A stretch of 64,000 bases of DNA from Aphelocoma coerulescens (GCF_041296385.1 NC_091017.1:51768214-51832213); one strand, 5' to 3'; counted from the first letter of the stretch, positions 22,916-37,637 are shown. Notes: generated from the letters alone by a model not told the origin. Made by a program: numbers and translations.

Positions 22916-24995
22916 ATAATTAAGATTAAAAATTGGCTCTGGACATCTTTTCTTTGGCAATAAAGCTAGAGAAGTTCTGCAAGGAAAAATAATTAAAACC
23001 AGGGCTTTATTTCAGTGCTCTTTTAAATAACATGTGCTATAGGCGCTTTGAAGGCATTTGTTCTCTATGACAGCAGTATTTTAAAACTTTCACTAAGTTC
23101 CACTAACCAAGTTAACCCTTAACAACCAACTGTGCTTAAAACGCTATGTAGAGAAACTTCTAATTTTGCAGGACATTGTCCAAACAAAAAACAAATTCCA
23201 TTAAAATGATACGATTGCTGCCGTGGCAGCAGCAAGCTTCTGCTTACTGGTGAAGTTACGAATTTCACTGCTCTAGCCACAACACAAGCACTGAAATCAT
23301 TCTGAATTTATACCTTAATCAACAAGTTTTTTTTCATGGTGCAAACCTTGTTATCTGACTGCTAAACTCAACACACTGAGAAGGAACAATTGTCAAAAGG
23401 CAGTTCCTTAGTATCCCTGGAAAGCACACTCTGAAAGGAGTTCCTAGAGGAACTCTGAAGTACTATAAATTACTGCGCAATTTTCTATAAGAAAACAAGA
23501 TGTCATTTAACAGTTTCTGTGTCCAATATCATTGTATTTGTTATGCCCATGCCCATCATAGAAAATATATCACCGTAGTTTGACTGCAATTGGTGAGAAG
23601 ATGTTGGCCAATTTTTGCCAGGTCTGGCTTTCAGCCCCAATGAAATCACAAGGACATTTGTCATTCTCTTGAGTGGCCCAGCTTTTCATCATGGATTAAT
23701 CAGGTCTCTCTTTAGGGTGTATAGGAAAAGAAGGTGTGAAGGGGAAAGTAACATATCTTTGATTCCTTGTGGTGTATGAAGAATACATATTTGGAAAATG
23801 TATTTTGCTCTTTTTAAGTGGGGTTGGCATGTAGGAGGAGTCCAATCTGTATTGTTATTTCAGAAGTACATAAATATCAAGCCTTGTCAGCCTTCTTTTT
23901 TTGGTAGAGGATTCCTTGCTGAATCAATGAACAAAGACAGCATGGTGAAGCTGACTCTTTCACAGACTAATCTTTTAATCTCTTTGTTGAGCAGGTTTGT
24001 AGAATTTGGAAGCAACAAGACACACATCACACCCCAACCTTCTGTTGAAATGAGCTTATCCACCATCCTTTCTCTATCCTACATGAGTGCCTTGGAAGGT
24101 TGCGGGAAGCAAACATGGGAGGAGAACCCAGATTGCAGCTCTGAAAGAACCTGTACTGCAAGTCAGGAAGATGGAGCCCATTCTGATTTTACACATTTGA
24201 GATTTCTTTCTGAGAAAGGGAATTGTAGGGTAATCCCTCACCTTCCTGGCCTCTATTCCCATCCATGTTCTGCTTCCTTTGTCCCTTGTTAACAGGGTAA
24301 GTGCTGAAGGAATAGCAATAAGGATACAAAAAATGCCCAATTCAGAAACAGTTCTCTTTGTCCATCAGTCACGGACACCACAAAGAAGCAATAGGTACAG
24401 GTCACTTCATCTCTGTTTTTTATTTCATAGTCAAAGGAAATACAAGCATGCTCGCCTTATTGTCAAGGGAGTACAGAATTTCCTTTCCCTCTCTTTGCAA
24501 AGAGAAAACATTTGTAAGGCCAACATAAATCCAAATAAATTCTTGCAATTCCTATCCATCATATCCATCACCAAACTTATATCCTTAGTTATTTTTCTCC
24601 CAATGTACTATATACTACTGTAGGAAAAAAGTGTTATTGAAATCCATGCGTCTATGAAACTCTGTTGGGAATCTCTTGCTAAGCAAGCTGCAAGCAGAGT
24701 CTCTGGTAGTCTGAATGAATCTATGAAGCCTGCTCCGATTATCCTTTTCCAAAACATTGTAGGATTTAGTCAACTTGACAAGATGAAGGGTTTGAGGAAA
24801 TGCTTTAGTTCAGAAACATTAGCAGCTGTACAGCTGGGGGCTGATAAAAACAGTGCTCAGAAGTATAACTGTAGCCCCTGCCGTTAACAGGGATGCTGGA
24901 GACACGCAGGTCTCTTTAGGGGAGGTTAAAATACACAGGTAGTTAGACAGTTTGAGTGGACAGAAGCCATTGTAAATATCTGAGGAGTCTAGTGC

Positions 24996-25010
24996 TTTTT
25001 TTTTTTTTTT
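24996..25010. repeat. Poly(T) tract, 15 bp
   Basis: A T run lies in intergenic DNA. Confidence 0.85.
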
Positions 25011-28000
25011 GTGGGAGACAAATGGTCCCCCAGCCCACTTAGCACCTGCCAGTGTCTCTCTGCTGCCCTTTGCCCTGTGAGGCTGCTTGTTCTGACAGCT
25101 TCTGAAGCTCTCCTGGCTTCAAATTCCTTCTCTGTATGTTGGCCTTTTCCACTGCTGCTTATCCTAATATTGACTTAGGAAAGGAGGAGAGTTAAAAATA
25201 GCTGGCTCCCCTACTGTCTACAGACCTTCTGCCTAGCCTTGCTTTAGGCCTGTGAATCACAAACATTGGTTTAAACCATCATTAGCATCTGAATGAAGAT
25301 AAAGAGACAAGAGGAGCTAGGGTAGGCAGTCACCTTGTGTAAGTATCACTCCTCAGTTATTTTGAAGAGCAGGAGAGGAGCAGGATCAGAGTGGAGGATG
25401 TTTGCATCCCATTTCAGCAGTGAGGATTATTTGGAATTAAGGATGTAACAAACCGTCTTTCAAAAAACCATGCTGGATCCCTCAAAGCACCCACTGGAGC
25501 CTGAGTAAAGCCTGTTGTCACTCTTGGGTAGCTTTGTTTCCTCCCTTCTCTCTGCCATCATTGTTTCTAAGCTGCTCTGCCTGCTCAAACCCAGGAGAAG
25601 CAAGGGTGAAGCCCCAGGTCACAGGGGTATGCAGTGTGAAGGGGGATGTGTGTGACGGGGAGGAGGTGGTCATGCTGCAGTGGGTGGCACAGTTTTATGA
25701 AGGTCAGTAAACCTCAGCTCCATCAGACCACCAGAGAGAGTGGGTTTCCCAGCTGGAATCACTCAAACTCGTGGCCCTGCACTGAAAAACACCCTCGCTC
25801 CAGTCTCCAGGAATGCATCTCTGCCATGGTTAGTAAGTGTCCCAGAATATCTCAGCGTCACAGTGTTACACAAGAAGAGAGCCAGACTCTGAGAAAGACA
25901 CATTCAAACTGGGGTTGAAACCAACTGGCTTCCCACCCAGAAGCAAAAATAAAATGAGCATAGGCATCATGGGCTCCTTCCACCCAGCTCCATGGCTTTG
26001 CCAGCTCTCCAACTCCTGCAGCATCTCCAGAAACCACAACAGAAAGCAGACACCACAAAAGTCAAACCCAAAGTAGTCTGCCATGAGGTGTCCTTCAGGG
26101 AGAAAAGTTTTCAGATCTCTACAGAGGTTAAGAAGTGCCAGGAGTGGTGTTTTTTAACCTGTTCGGGTAAAAAAAATAACCCTTTCATTATGAGAGCAGG
26201 TAATGAATCCAAAACATTGCAGCACTGTGGCTTTGGTAAGGAGTCAGTGCTGAGAAATATTATGTCATCCTGATGTCAGCTGGAATATGTCACATCAATA
26301 TGGCAATGTAATGACTAATTCCTGTGGACTTGTGTCCCTACCATTTCCTGAGGAGGACCAAGGATCAGTCCCACCACATCTGGGCATATAGATGTGGCCA
26401 GAGGGACAGAAGAGTAACACACTGGAGGATAGGTTTTCTGCTGGAAAAGACCTGGATGCAGTCCATAGTCTCCTGAGGTCAGGGATTATGCTAAAACCTG
26501 GAATCAGAACAGGACCACAGTGCAAGAAATCCCACATGCAGAAGGTACAGGCAGAGTACTTCCTAGTCTTTAACATGATGGTGACAGGTCTCCAGGCATA
26601 TTGAAAAGCATTGGTGCCAGTCCTCAAATCCTTCATTTGGAGGGGGAGAGTTTTTACTGATGATTAGATGATTAGGTCCACATTAGGGGTACGAGTTTGT
26701 CTGGGGCAGGGAAAACCCAGGGTAGACAGAACAGCTAAGCCTGTGGAAAAAGCATAGGCAGAGGCCTGTGTCCTCATGCTGGCATTTATATTATTTGTGC
26801 ACTTAGGTTTCACTAAAGCAGGTACAAGGCTACAAAGGTGAAAGTTCAGATCACTGTTGCTGACCACCTACTATTTCTGTTCGTATTACCTTGGAAAACT
26901 TTGGGCCCATGTATACCAACACATGAAATACCCTTTGGAGTTATGGTCCAGAAGACTGGGTTCAATCAAGTGAATGAAATGGATCAGCTCATGTTTAGTG
27001 CTAGTTGTACAGGGAGAAAGACCAGTCACTTCACAATGATTACAGTAACTTCACTGATGTAAATGAGAGATAATGTTGAAATCCACAAAGTTACAGCGAG
27101 TGAAGAGTGGGACCAAGACGATGGGTCTTTCTTCTTTGGACTCATAGTGGTCACCCATGATGTTTTTCACTTTTGGGAAACTGAAATGGTAAATCAGAAA
27201 ATCTGTAAGGACAACATTATATGTAACAAGCTCTACCTACAGGGATCTGTTAGATGTCTCTCAGAAAAATCAGTATACTGAAGGTGGGGTTCTAAGAAAA
27301 GGTTTTAGTGTTTTTGTTAGGAATATCACCAAAAGGACTTTGTTTTGGAAACAATAAAAACCAGAGCCAACTTTCCACTTCCAGCATCTCCCATTCAGAA
27401 GGAATGTGCAGAAGACCTTGATATGATATGAATTAAAAGGATTCTGCCTTTGCCAGCCCTAAATTCCAGGAAGTGAGACATAGCATCCTCATCTGCTCTT
27501 GCAGGCAACATTTGTTTTTACTCTAGCCTAAATACCAGACTGTTTCCTAAATCTCAAGAAGCTGACCGTTCACTTAGATTCCTCAGCCTCTCACAGCAGA
27601 GGAGCAGGCTCTACACAGGCATTTCAAGTGCTCTTGCATGCCATCCAAAATTGACTCCTGCCCCTGGAGATTTAGAGGCGCCTCTGAAAGAAACACAACA
27701 GGATTCCAATGTGTGCGGAGCTGGTGGGACAGAACTGCCCCAAGGCCCCTTGGTGGCAGTGCACAGAGTGATGGGACCAGGAGATCTTTTCCTATCTGAA
27801 GCCAGACTAACACAACAGCTCATGACCCTGCAGAGGAGTAGATTTCATAAAGTAGGTTCAGAGCTTTGTGAAACCCTTCCATAGCCCTGTAAGGGCTGCT
27901 TTCAGATTTTGCTTCTTTCCTTCCTCTTTATAGTACCTTTCACTATTCTATTTTCTGTTCACAGGCAGCAGGCATCCTAGTTGCTTTGCACACATACTGC

Positions 28001-28852
28001 CAAAAATATGCAGAAATTCTCTCTCTCTGGATTCTGAGCTGGCAGATACTACCAAGCCAGTCTTTCACTCCCTGCAGATCAGCTGGGCTGATGCTCTCTG
28101 AGTTTGAAGTGCATCGTGCTAGCAACATCTGACACTCCTTTGGAGAGGTTGTGCACTGCATCTGGTGGAGTCACTGGATTTGCTGCTATCATGTAGAGGA
28201 AGGATGCCGACAAAGAGGCTTCTGCAGCCACCAGACAGCTATTAAAATTTAGAGGTCCTGATCCTGAGGGCAATAGGGTCAATAAAAGTCTTACATTTGT
28301 TGGGATGCCCATGCCTGCTTTAGACTGGTGAACCACCACCCTTCTGCTTCCCCCTCCTCTCACCAAGTGGTGCCCTCTCTGGTGTAAGGTAATTTTTTTA
28401 AAAATCATGAAAAATGTGCTGTAGCATGCTAAATATTTTACTAAATACTTTCTGAAGTTGCTGAGGGATTTAAGTAGTGAGCAACATTACTCAGAGGTAG
28501 TATAGTAGCTTTTCATCTTGAAATACAATTAATTAGATAAAACAGAATATTTTGGCAAGCATTGCTCTTTCCCAAACATTAAAAAAATACTGCTGTAATA
28601 ACTACGTAAGAATTAATCAGGGACTCCATAAGCATTTGGTCAAAACCCATACCTCTGAATATCATATATAAAAAGACTTTCTGCTTGGCCATACTACCTG
28701 AAGCCTGAGTTAAGATCAGGCTTCCTAAAACTCACTATAAGGTGGTTAAAAAACTTCTACAAGCTATACCAATACGTACATCTCCTCATGTCAGGGGTTC
28801 TTTTTCAGCATCACTATGAAAGAAACTCAGAGCATTGAATGTAGCTCGTCAG

Positions 28853-28872
28853 GACAGGATAGATATCCTGTC
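28853..28872. repeat. Perfect 8-bp-arm inverted repeat
   Basis: GACAGGAT-agat-ATCCTGTC lies in unannotated intergenic sequence. The stem is too short for a microRNA hairpin. Confidence 0.85.
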
Positions 28873-30809
28873 ATCAAGTAGGATATCTTCCATCCCAAAT
28901 CCCTCTGCAGCAAACAGTGCAAAATCACTGCTCCCAATGGGCTTCTGGCAGCTGTTAACATAAATTAAAAACCTTCAATAAGCCAAAACACATCACTGCT
29001 TTTTTGATGGAAATTTTTAACAGACTCTTGTGGAAGTTTTTTTTTCTTTTTCTCTAAGAAATCTCTTCCTTTTAGACAAAATTAAGATGATCCAAATTGT
29101 AGCCTAGAAGAAAAAAACTGTTTAAAACACTACCAGGTTCCCATCTTCCACATTTCTTTGAGTTTTATTTTTCCTTTCTTTTTTTCTCAAAGTGTATAGA
29201 AAAAAATAAAAAAAGAGAGAGAGAGAAGAATGGGAAACATCCCTGTGGCATGGTGACTCTCCCCAGCTTGAGAGCTGACACTGAGCATTGGGGTTATCTC
29301 AACTCCATATTCCAGTTGAGCTTGTTTACTCCTTTGTGCAGTGATGAAGTTGTGCTGGCTCACTTTCAAGCTATTGCAACAGTCACATCCTGAGACTCTT
29401 CCTCCATCTGTCTGTCTTCAGACTGTAGCACATTCTCATTTATTGGACCAGGGACAGAGAAAAACTGGGCCAAGAGAAAGACAGGTCGGTGCTTGCTCCT
29501 TTGTGGCAAAACCAGCGCCAAGGCTTTAAGCTGTGCCTGTGGCACAGGCAGAGCAGATGCTTTCTCCAGTTCTGGACAGAGTCAGCAGATAGATACCTGA
29601 GAGGGAAGGAGACTGTGATGGATTTGGTCAACCTGGGGATGCAAGACTTCTCTAAACAGTTTTGAGAACAGAGAGTGGTGAAAAACAGGAACAGGATCAG
29701 AGAAATGTACACAGTTCCTTTCCAGCCTCTTCTGCCTCCAGTATCATCTGGTTGATGTGGCTCGCTATGGCTTGAATAGGCAGGGTGATTGCAATCCTAA
29801 ATGTTCCTACAGTATGTGAAAAGACAGGAAATTTTGAAAAAATGAATAGTTTTTTGAAAATATTGATAAGTGTTTGGTATGTTGTCTCAGGAAAATGAGA
29901 TATGCAGCACTTTCAGTAATGCAGATAATATTCATACAAGAAAAAGTTAGGAGAATATGACTGCATATAACAATTAGGCTATGTTTTACTTTATTTGACA
30001 ACTGTTTTGAAGAGAAAATAGCATTTTAGGAAGATTTTTCATTTCCTATACTCATATTAAAAGGATTTTGAGGTGCAAAGGTCACCCATTTTTCTAAAGG
30101 GTGTGGTGACATAGATCAAAAAGTTATATCACGGGATTAAATTTGCTTCATTACAAACTTTGATCACTATCAGGCTGTTATGATTCTTATTGGAGAAAAC
30201 CTTTGAAAAAATCAAGTCGCACTAGCACAGTTTTGAAATGCTATCTCAAGCATTTCTTTTGAAATTCCTTTGAAATATTTTTGTCACATTATTTGTTCTT
30301 ACAAGTTTGTTTTCCTGATCTTTGAGTTTTATATTTTCACAAGGAACCTTTTATTTTAAAAAATTTTGACTAGCTCCCTCATAAGAGAAAAAGATATACA
30401 AAGTTTGCTGAGTATATTGTATATTACTTGCCATTTTGATATTTACCTTATATGCAGACATGGGCATAATTTCGAGTTGTAGCATTACCTTACATTTTGA
30501 TTTCAAGAATGCTGTTTTATTTATAAGACCTGACAGATTCCCATAAACCAGCGATGTTGTGCAATTCTTCTCCCGTGTTTTAATCTCTTAGCACAGATCA
30601 GTAATTTTCAGAAAATAAAGATATTGCACCACTTCTGGAACAATGTAGATAACTTCATAAGTCGTCTCCTCCAGAGAAAGATTACAATAATCTATTATTT
30701 GATATTCTGACTAATACAGAAACTGCCAAAACCAGCTTCATTACTGTCTAGAGTAAAGAACTGAAAAACTAAAAGGAAATCAGAATAGGAAAAATCCAGG
30801 ATTTATGGG

Positions 30810-30900
30810 CAAGACTGTAAGAACAGCTGTACTGAACAAGACCAGAGGCCCATGGTCAACAGCGAGTAACACAGAAATAGAGGCAAATGCAGAAGGAGAC
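30810..30900 (+). repeat. Possible CR1/L3-type LINE fragment
   Basis: The stretch AAGAACAGCTGTACTGAAC followed by AAGACCAGAGGCCCATGG resembles the sauropsid LINE-tail pattern (..tactgggtcagaccaaaggtccat..). It is strongly diverged. Confidence 0.35.
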
Positions 30901-30999
30901 ATTTAATATTTTATGTTTAATAATTCCCAATGTCCAATAATTTGCACTTTTTACCCCAGGAGATTCTTATTCCCTGCACATCCAGCATCAAGGAGCTCC

Positions 31000-32200
31000 T
31001 TGGAAAGAAGTGTCATTAGAGTCTCAGGAGAGATGAGTACTACACAACAATACAGAAATTGGCAGGGTTGGAAAGACTCAAAGTCAAAATGTGAAACTAG
31101 ATTTTTGAGATGCTAATAAAGAAAACATAAATTACAGCTGGCAAATATTAGGGAGAAAATTAATAGGAAGGGTCATCATAAACTTCATAAAGAGAAGCAC
31201 GAAAACATTTAAAACAACCAGTGAGGTATTCTTTACCTGTACTGGAAGGAAGAGCTTAAGGAAAGAACGTGGGGTTTGCTGGGTCACTAAGGATAAAAGG
31301 CAAAACTTTAAAAAGGCACACTTGCTAAGAAGCTAGGTGATTCCCTTTCATTTATACTTATCATCAGAAATACAGAAAGGTGTCTGTACTGAAGTTGGTC
31401 ACTTCCTTTAAGAACCTTTAGGCCATCTTGTAAATGAAAAAGTCAGAAACAGAATTTACAGTTCAGTAAATCTCCAGTTCCAGATGTTGTATATACGTAA
31501 AGGCTGCGATGAAGCTCAAGGCTGGATTTGCTGAGCAGCCAGTAACAACATACAGTGTCCATGGTGGCTCTTCCAGGAGACCAAAGGACTTCAAAGGCCA
31601 CAACTGCTCTCCAAAAGCCTTTCTAGAGCAGTACAGCAAGGAAGAGTCTGCCAATATAGTGTGTTGTCATCAAGCTGGGAAGCATCACTGGTAGGCAAAA
31701 GGACCAGGACAGCGGGCACAAAAGAAGTTGAGGACTGAAACAAGAGAAGTGAGACAAATTCTGGCATGAGAAAGTGCAAGGTCATCTACCAATGGTATAT
31801 GAACAGTTTTTGCTGTGGATATTAGAAAGACTTATAGACTGGCGGGATAATTTTTATCTCCTACACACATAATGGTCGAAATAAAATAATTTTTTTTTTA
31901 AAAAAAAAAGCAATCAGATAACAGGATATATCAAGATAGAAAGTAACATCAGAGAGATGGAAGAACAAATGCCATTCTATTAGGTACTGGGTTTACCTTG
32001 TTCAGCTGTATTCAAGAATACCCATGAAAAGGAAATCCTAGGTACAGGAGAAGAGCTACATAGAAAGTGGGAGGACACCGAGAGAGCTTGGCTACCTCAG
32101 TCTGTCAAACTGAAAACTGAAGAAGTACAAATGTCTTGAAAATGTATCAACAGAGTAAATACCACAAGAGAGAAAACGCATTAAAAAAAAAAAAAAAGAA
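31000..32200 (+). mobile_element. Probable ancient CR1/L3-like LINE relic
   Basis: Two segments recall conserved 3' parts of CR1/L3 LINEs: GAGAAAGTGCAAGGTCATC near 31771, and near 32090-32170 GAGAGAGCTTGGCTACCTCA, CTGTCAAACTGAAAACTGA and AAATGTATCAACAGAGTAAA. They occur in the expected order on the plus strand. No open reading frame survives and many indels are likely. The boundaries are rough, and a repeat-library search is needed to confirm. Confidence 0.4.
32186..32200. repeat. Poly(A) tract, about 15 bp
   Basis: An A run at the right end of the LINE-like segment may be chance or a tail. Confidence 0.75.
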
Positions 32201-34121
32201 TAAATGTGCTAAAAGATATTGGTAAATAAAACATCAATAATGAAGTAAATATTGATGATGCATATGTTTAGGATGATAAATAAAATGCTTCCATTCTGTC
32301 CCCTAAAATGGTGGGCTGGTCACCAGGAGTACTGCAGCAGTCTGAGAGGTGAAAGGTCTCTCATGTCCTTAGTCTCAGAGGACCAGACTCCATCTTCCTG
32401 AAGAACATTTGTTTTGCCAGAAGGAAGGGACAGCAAAGGTAAGTGGACATCAAAACTGTTGTATCCCATTCTCAACTTGGGGAACCAAGCTGTGAAGCAA
32501 TGGCTCCTCTTATGGGGAGGAGGCATCTCCCTCACCAATAACCTCTGCTATTTATACACCAATTCACCCCTTGCTCATGGCTGCAGTAAATACAGTCTGA
32601 TTTTGTGGAGCTTTAAGATACATGGAAGAGGCAGAGATTTGCTCATGCTAAGAGTTAGTGCTGAATTACAACACTCCACAAACCACTGCAGCGCAGAGAG
32701 GTATATATCTCTTTATTATGATTTTTAAAGGTCCTAAATAAAAGGAAACCATTAATTGCACTGATAGTTCATTAATTGGCTCTTTAGAAGTTCTGTATTT
32801 GCTCAATATTTCCTGGCTTACTGGTCAGGTCATCAGAAAGATTACACCTTTCTGAAGCTTGCAGTAATTAGCTGCTAACTAGGGTTACTCCTCAGTATTG
32901 AATTAAAATGCTGGGACAGGAGGCAAGGAAAAGACCAGGAATGGAACCAAAACTGCAACCTGCTAACTTCACTGGTACCTGGCACTCTCTGAGAGCCGTT
33001 CAGCATATTGCTAGTACATCAGCTTGTGAAGGCTCCTTCTCAGCACACAGCCCTTCAGAAGCTGGCTGGAGGTGACGGCATTTCACTAAATACCTTGGCC
33101 ACACGCTGAACCGTCTTGTTACACCACCACGAGTAAAGGAACACTATTAAATCAGGCATAGCTGGAAGTCACGTTTGAAGAGTGGTCTGGACCTCTTGTT
33201 ATTTATATCTGTAAAACAATTAGCCCCTGCACTCTTCTTTCAACACTTAATTCTATCTTCTTTTTGAAACGATAAAGGGAATGAAGTTTGTGGGTATTTC
33301 TTAGGTAACTCTGAACACAGTTGCCCTCAGTGTGGTCTCAGGGATTTCTCTCTCCTTTTCAGCACTCGCATCTAAGTTTCTTCAAATAATTGTATATATG
33401 GGCTGGTGCTGTGCCAACCTCTTCTCATTTGCGTACACTTGTTGCCTCTTTGTTGCTGACAGACACAAAATGAAGATTTTCCCCAAGGTGGGGAGAAATA
33501 TTTCATTCTGCTTGCTCAGGCTCACATGGCAAATGCCACCCTTGCTTTGTGAGTTTCCTTGTCATTTCTCTATCTCCCCTTCTTCTGCTTCCATAAACAA
33601 AAATATTTTGTCTTGCAATAAACTTTCTGCATTGCACTTGCTATTTTTGTGAATGGTGTAAGGCAAATGCCTGCTTTCCATTACTCTAGCAAACAGCCAA
33701 ATTTTTTTTTCTCAAAGCTTTGGGAACACTTATCTGAACAGGGTTGCTGGTATACCTCTGTGGGTGTGATTCACCCTTCACCTCTGGGAACATCACCTGC
33801 AATTCAGGAAGCACAGATCTGTAATTTGAAGCTGAAGGACAATACTTCTGTTTCTATGCTTACAGCTCATTGAGTTTTAGAAATAATTTGTGTCAACTGC
33901 ATCTTAAGTCTGTGCCACACCTCCATTAACATACCTGCAAATCTATTAGAAAAATACACTGTTTGACTGCATTGAATGAAAATGCTGCATGCTTCCTGCA
34001 AAAAGTGACAAATTCCACCATTAATTAGTGGAAAATGAGGTCTCTGTATCAGCACACATGGAGGCAGAAGGGGATTAGAGTCCTTTCAATAATTAAAAAT
34101 GTATAATTTGAGGCTTCACTC

Positions 34122-34192
34122 AAAGCCTGAATCACAACCCATTGAACTTGCTGGAGTAAGTCCAGAGGCTGCAGTAGGCTTTGGATCAGTTC
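34122..34192. repeat. Relic of an ancient palindromic repeat
   Basis: The order AGCCTGAATCACAACCCATTG, AACTTGCTGGAGTAAGTC, GTAGGCTTTGGATCAG matches the fold-back pattern GGCCTGATTC..CCCATTGAAGTCAATGG..GGGCTTTGGATCAGG seen widely in turtles, crocodilians and birds. It is degenerate in the centre. Confidence 0.55.
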
Positions 34193-35888
34193 CAGACTCC
34201 AAAAAATAAGTAGGTGAAATTTAATATCCTGAGATATACGTGATTCCACATTAGATGACCTAATAATTTCATTTTGGGCTTCAATTCCATGCATCTTGTC
34301 AAGTCTGAGGCCTTTCTAGCCTCTTAAAAACAGCTGTAGCATGAATGGTCTGAAGAAAACACAAAGTAGATGTCTACACTACACAGCAGGGCATTCTACA
34401 GAGACCCCAGAGCCACTGCTGGCTGCACATTGTCCCCTCAGCTGCATGGCACCATGCCCAGGCTAATAAGACCTGCTGGGCAACATAGTTTGTTAACATC
34501 ATAGCAGCTTGGCTTTTGGAGCTTCCTCTGCTCCTCGCACCCATCCCCACATGGAAACTCCACCAGTTTCTGCCCTACCCACTCAACTGCTCATAAGATT
34601 GATCCCTGATATGTTTCTCCTAAAATGGCTCAGGTTAGTCAGAATCACCTCGTTAAGCCAATTAAGTTAACCTGGTCCATCTCTATTGTCTATAAAAGAA
34701 AGGAATGGCTTTATCACAGGTGCTCCATGGGCAGATGCAAGTGGTGTGGAGCTTCCAGGAGTGTAAGGATAAACAGCTGTGTCAGAACATCGGTCACCCA
34801 GCTGCCACCAAGGAGTTTACCCCAGAAATGTTGCCTTGGTCTGTCATCTAAAAGTGTCTGTGTCTTTTTCTCTCTTAAAAACAGTACACCAAGTCCTAAG
34901 CATCTTATCCCAGGCAATGCTTGCAGCCTTTTACACTGGTATAACTGTTTTCTTCTTGAGCAAAGCTGTAGTTCATCTTGCAGTTAGGAATTTGGGATTC
35001 AGCTTCATATTGATTAAAAGGCACCAAATGCAAGTATAGCAATTACAAATAAAACTGGAAAAAATCCTTTACTGACTTCTTCTGTCACATTTCAGTTGTT
35101 ACAGGACAGAAATCAAGTGTAAAAGGAGAATGGTATTGCTCCATCTGCTATGGGTTTCTAAGCAGAAAAAATTCTCTGCCGTCTTAAATACACGAACACC
35201 AATATGGTAGGATAATATTTTCCCCAACTTTGGTTTTGTAAAGTCTTATTCCCTCTTTACACTGTTGATTATGTTTCTATGTGAGAAGAAGGTCTATGAT
35301 TGCAGGTTTGTCACTAGTGTTGCACTTTCTAAATACTAAAAAGGCTGCAGTGGCAATTTTGCTGAAAGGAAATGTAGTAAGCAACATTTTCCCGCCATGC
35401 TTTAAAGTTGCTTTTGAAGTGGAGTGAATCAGCACTGTTTTTCAAATTCCAGGAAGAGACTATAACTCTTATGAACTCTAGAGGAATGGAAATAACAGTT
35501 GGTCATTTTAATGCAAAAACTAATATTACTCTAATGTATCATTTGAAACCTCCACACAGCTCATTATAACTATTTTTAAAATCAAACTGTAAGGGAGTTA
35601 GCCCCATAAATATGAAAATGGTCTAAGTCCTCTGGAAATGACAATACTTTTTTGATAGGCCAGATTTTGCACCACCAAAATGAAGAAAGATTTTTGCTTT
35701 CCTGGGAAAAGATGAGAAACATTTATGTCGTCCAAGTTAAGCCCACTGTTTTAAATGACAGCAACTCCGACTGAAAATATTGAGTGCTGCATTACAGGCA
35801 TTTTCTCTCATCAGTCAAAATATTTTCCTAAGCTGTTTAACAAAATGCTCATCAGCTCAGCATAAAGAAATCCCACTCTTGCCTACAT

Positions 35889-35960
35889 GGCCCAAATCAG
35901 GAGGAATCCCATTGAACTAACACCATTGCTGCACCCCTGATATATGAAAGGAGAATCAGG
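35889..35960. repeat. Possible relic of an ancient palindromic repeat
   Basis: GGCCCAAATCAGGAGGAATC and CCCATTGAACTAACACC have the GGCCCA.. end and CCATTGAA centre typical of the class. The right arm, AGGAGAATCAGGT, is only partly recognisable. Confidence 0.4.
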
Positions 35961-37637
35961 TAAGAGAATAAAGCAGGTGTATGTTACCTGCCATTTTATA
36001 TAAACTACTCCAGGAAAAAACCTGAGACTTCTCAAACTAAGCACCTGTTAAAATTATTATTCAGCTGTATTACGGGTAGTCGAAAAAGAAATCTTTATAC
36101 ATATGTGTTTGCGTTTTAAAGTATAGATTATTTTCCATTAAAAAGGCTTCACTCTTTCTTGCACATCACAAGAAAGTTTCTTTCAACAGGCTAGATCCAA
36201 TTACTGGTCTACAGCATGAGTTTCCCAAATTTGTGGTACTGCAGAAGTGCTTCATGAATTAGAAGTTTTTAGGAAAAGGAAGCAAAGCATACCAAGAAAT
36301 CCTCCCTGTGTGGACAATATACAAGCAGCGTAAATCTGGGGCCCAATACAGAAACTTATAAAGATGACCTGAAACTGAGGTCGACATCAAAATGAAGAAG
36401 CAATGTCATCAATAAAAGTGTATGTAATATTGTATCCTGTATGTATGCTCTCCATCTGTAACTAATCTATATCATGTTCAAAGGTGCTTCTAACTAAAAC
36501 TTCACAGAAGTTGATGTATTAGATAAATCTGGTACTATCCTCTCTTTTTTTCTTATAAAGTTGTCAAAATAGTGCAGTAGATACCAATCAGGCCTCGTAG
36601 GCTTCTGCCCAATCTTTGCCTCTTTGCCAAGACTGCGTGAGCAGCGTTCCCTCAATAGCTCTTGACTTTATGATGGTGAGAGCAGAAAACCCCAGTCCCT
36701 ATTGTTTCCTGACGTACTTGCCATACAGCAACCGTGAGCTGCTCTGATGAGTTCACTCTGAAGCACACTCCACACTCTGACAGTCATCGTACAGGTTGGA
36801 TGGGGATGGAGGAACAGGGAGAAGCAAGAGGCTTGATCTCACTCATTCTACATTTTTTGGCCAGTGGGTTTACTTTCTTGCCTACCAAATGACTAATGTC
36901 TAGTCAGTACACCAGACTGACTATGCATCTGCCCATAACTGCTATTCCTAAGTCAAATTATTCAGGGTTTCCTCTGCTAGAGCACCTGATCCTAAACAAA
37001 ACCCCTTTGAGATGTTACTACTTCCTCTAAGGAGTAACCTTCCCCAGGAAGATCCATAAAGTTCACAGAGGTGAAGATGAATATAAGGAATGTAGAGAGG
37101 GCAGGACTGGACAACAGACCTCCCACCCACATAAAAAAACTCTACACCTGAAAAATTCTCCCAGGTCTTTCTACATCACTACCTTGTGACCAAATAAAAT
37201 GGGAAAAAATGTAGGAAAATCTCATAATAGTTTCTGAGCTGGCATGGAATACATCCAAAATTACTTTTCTCCCAAACACTAAGGGTTAACATTTAGTAGT
37301 AAGAAAGCAAGCGGGAGCGTCAGACAAACTTGTGAGCAGAAGACACCCACTGCTGCAGCCTTCAGAGCTGTAGCATAATGAGCAGCAGAATTTGCTCAAG
37401 GGAGTGTAAAGCCAGTTTGAATGAGGTTTTTATGCCACCAGACAGACCAGGAGAGAAAGACACTGGCTGATGTGGCTTGATATATGCAATCTGAAAATGA
37501 AAAACTGTCTAGCCTTCTTTTACAGTCATATCCACCAAGAAGGAATGTAGAGTAGCCAGCACTAGCCTTCTGTGTGCAGGTACTCAAGCTGAGTTTGTCA
37601 CCTCTGCATTCATGGAAAGAGAGAGGTGTCTCCAGAG

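Noticed and set aside
27745..28381. Additional CTCF-like matches (CCCCTTGGTGGCAG near 27.75 kb; GTGCCCTCTCT near 28.37 kb)
   Set aside because: Each mismatches several key positions in the 5' half of the motif. I kept only the 20.96-kb site as good and the 59.4-kb site as moderate.
28853..28872. Hairpin as a microRNA candidate
   Set aside because: The stem is only 8 bp with a 4-nt loop, far below a pre-miRNA stem length.
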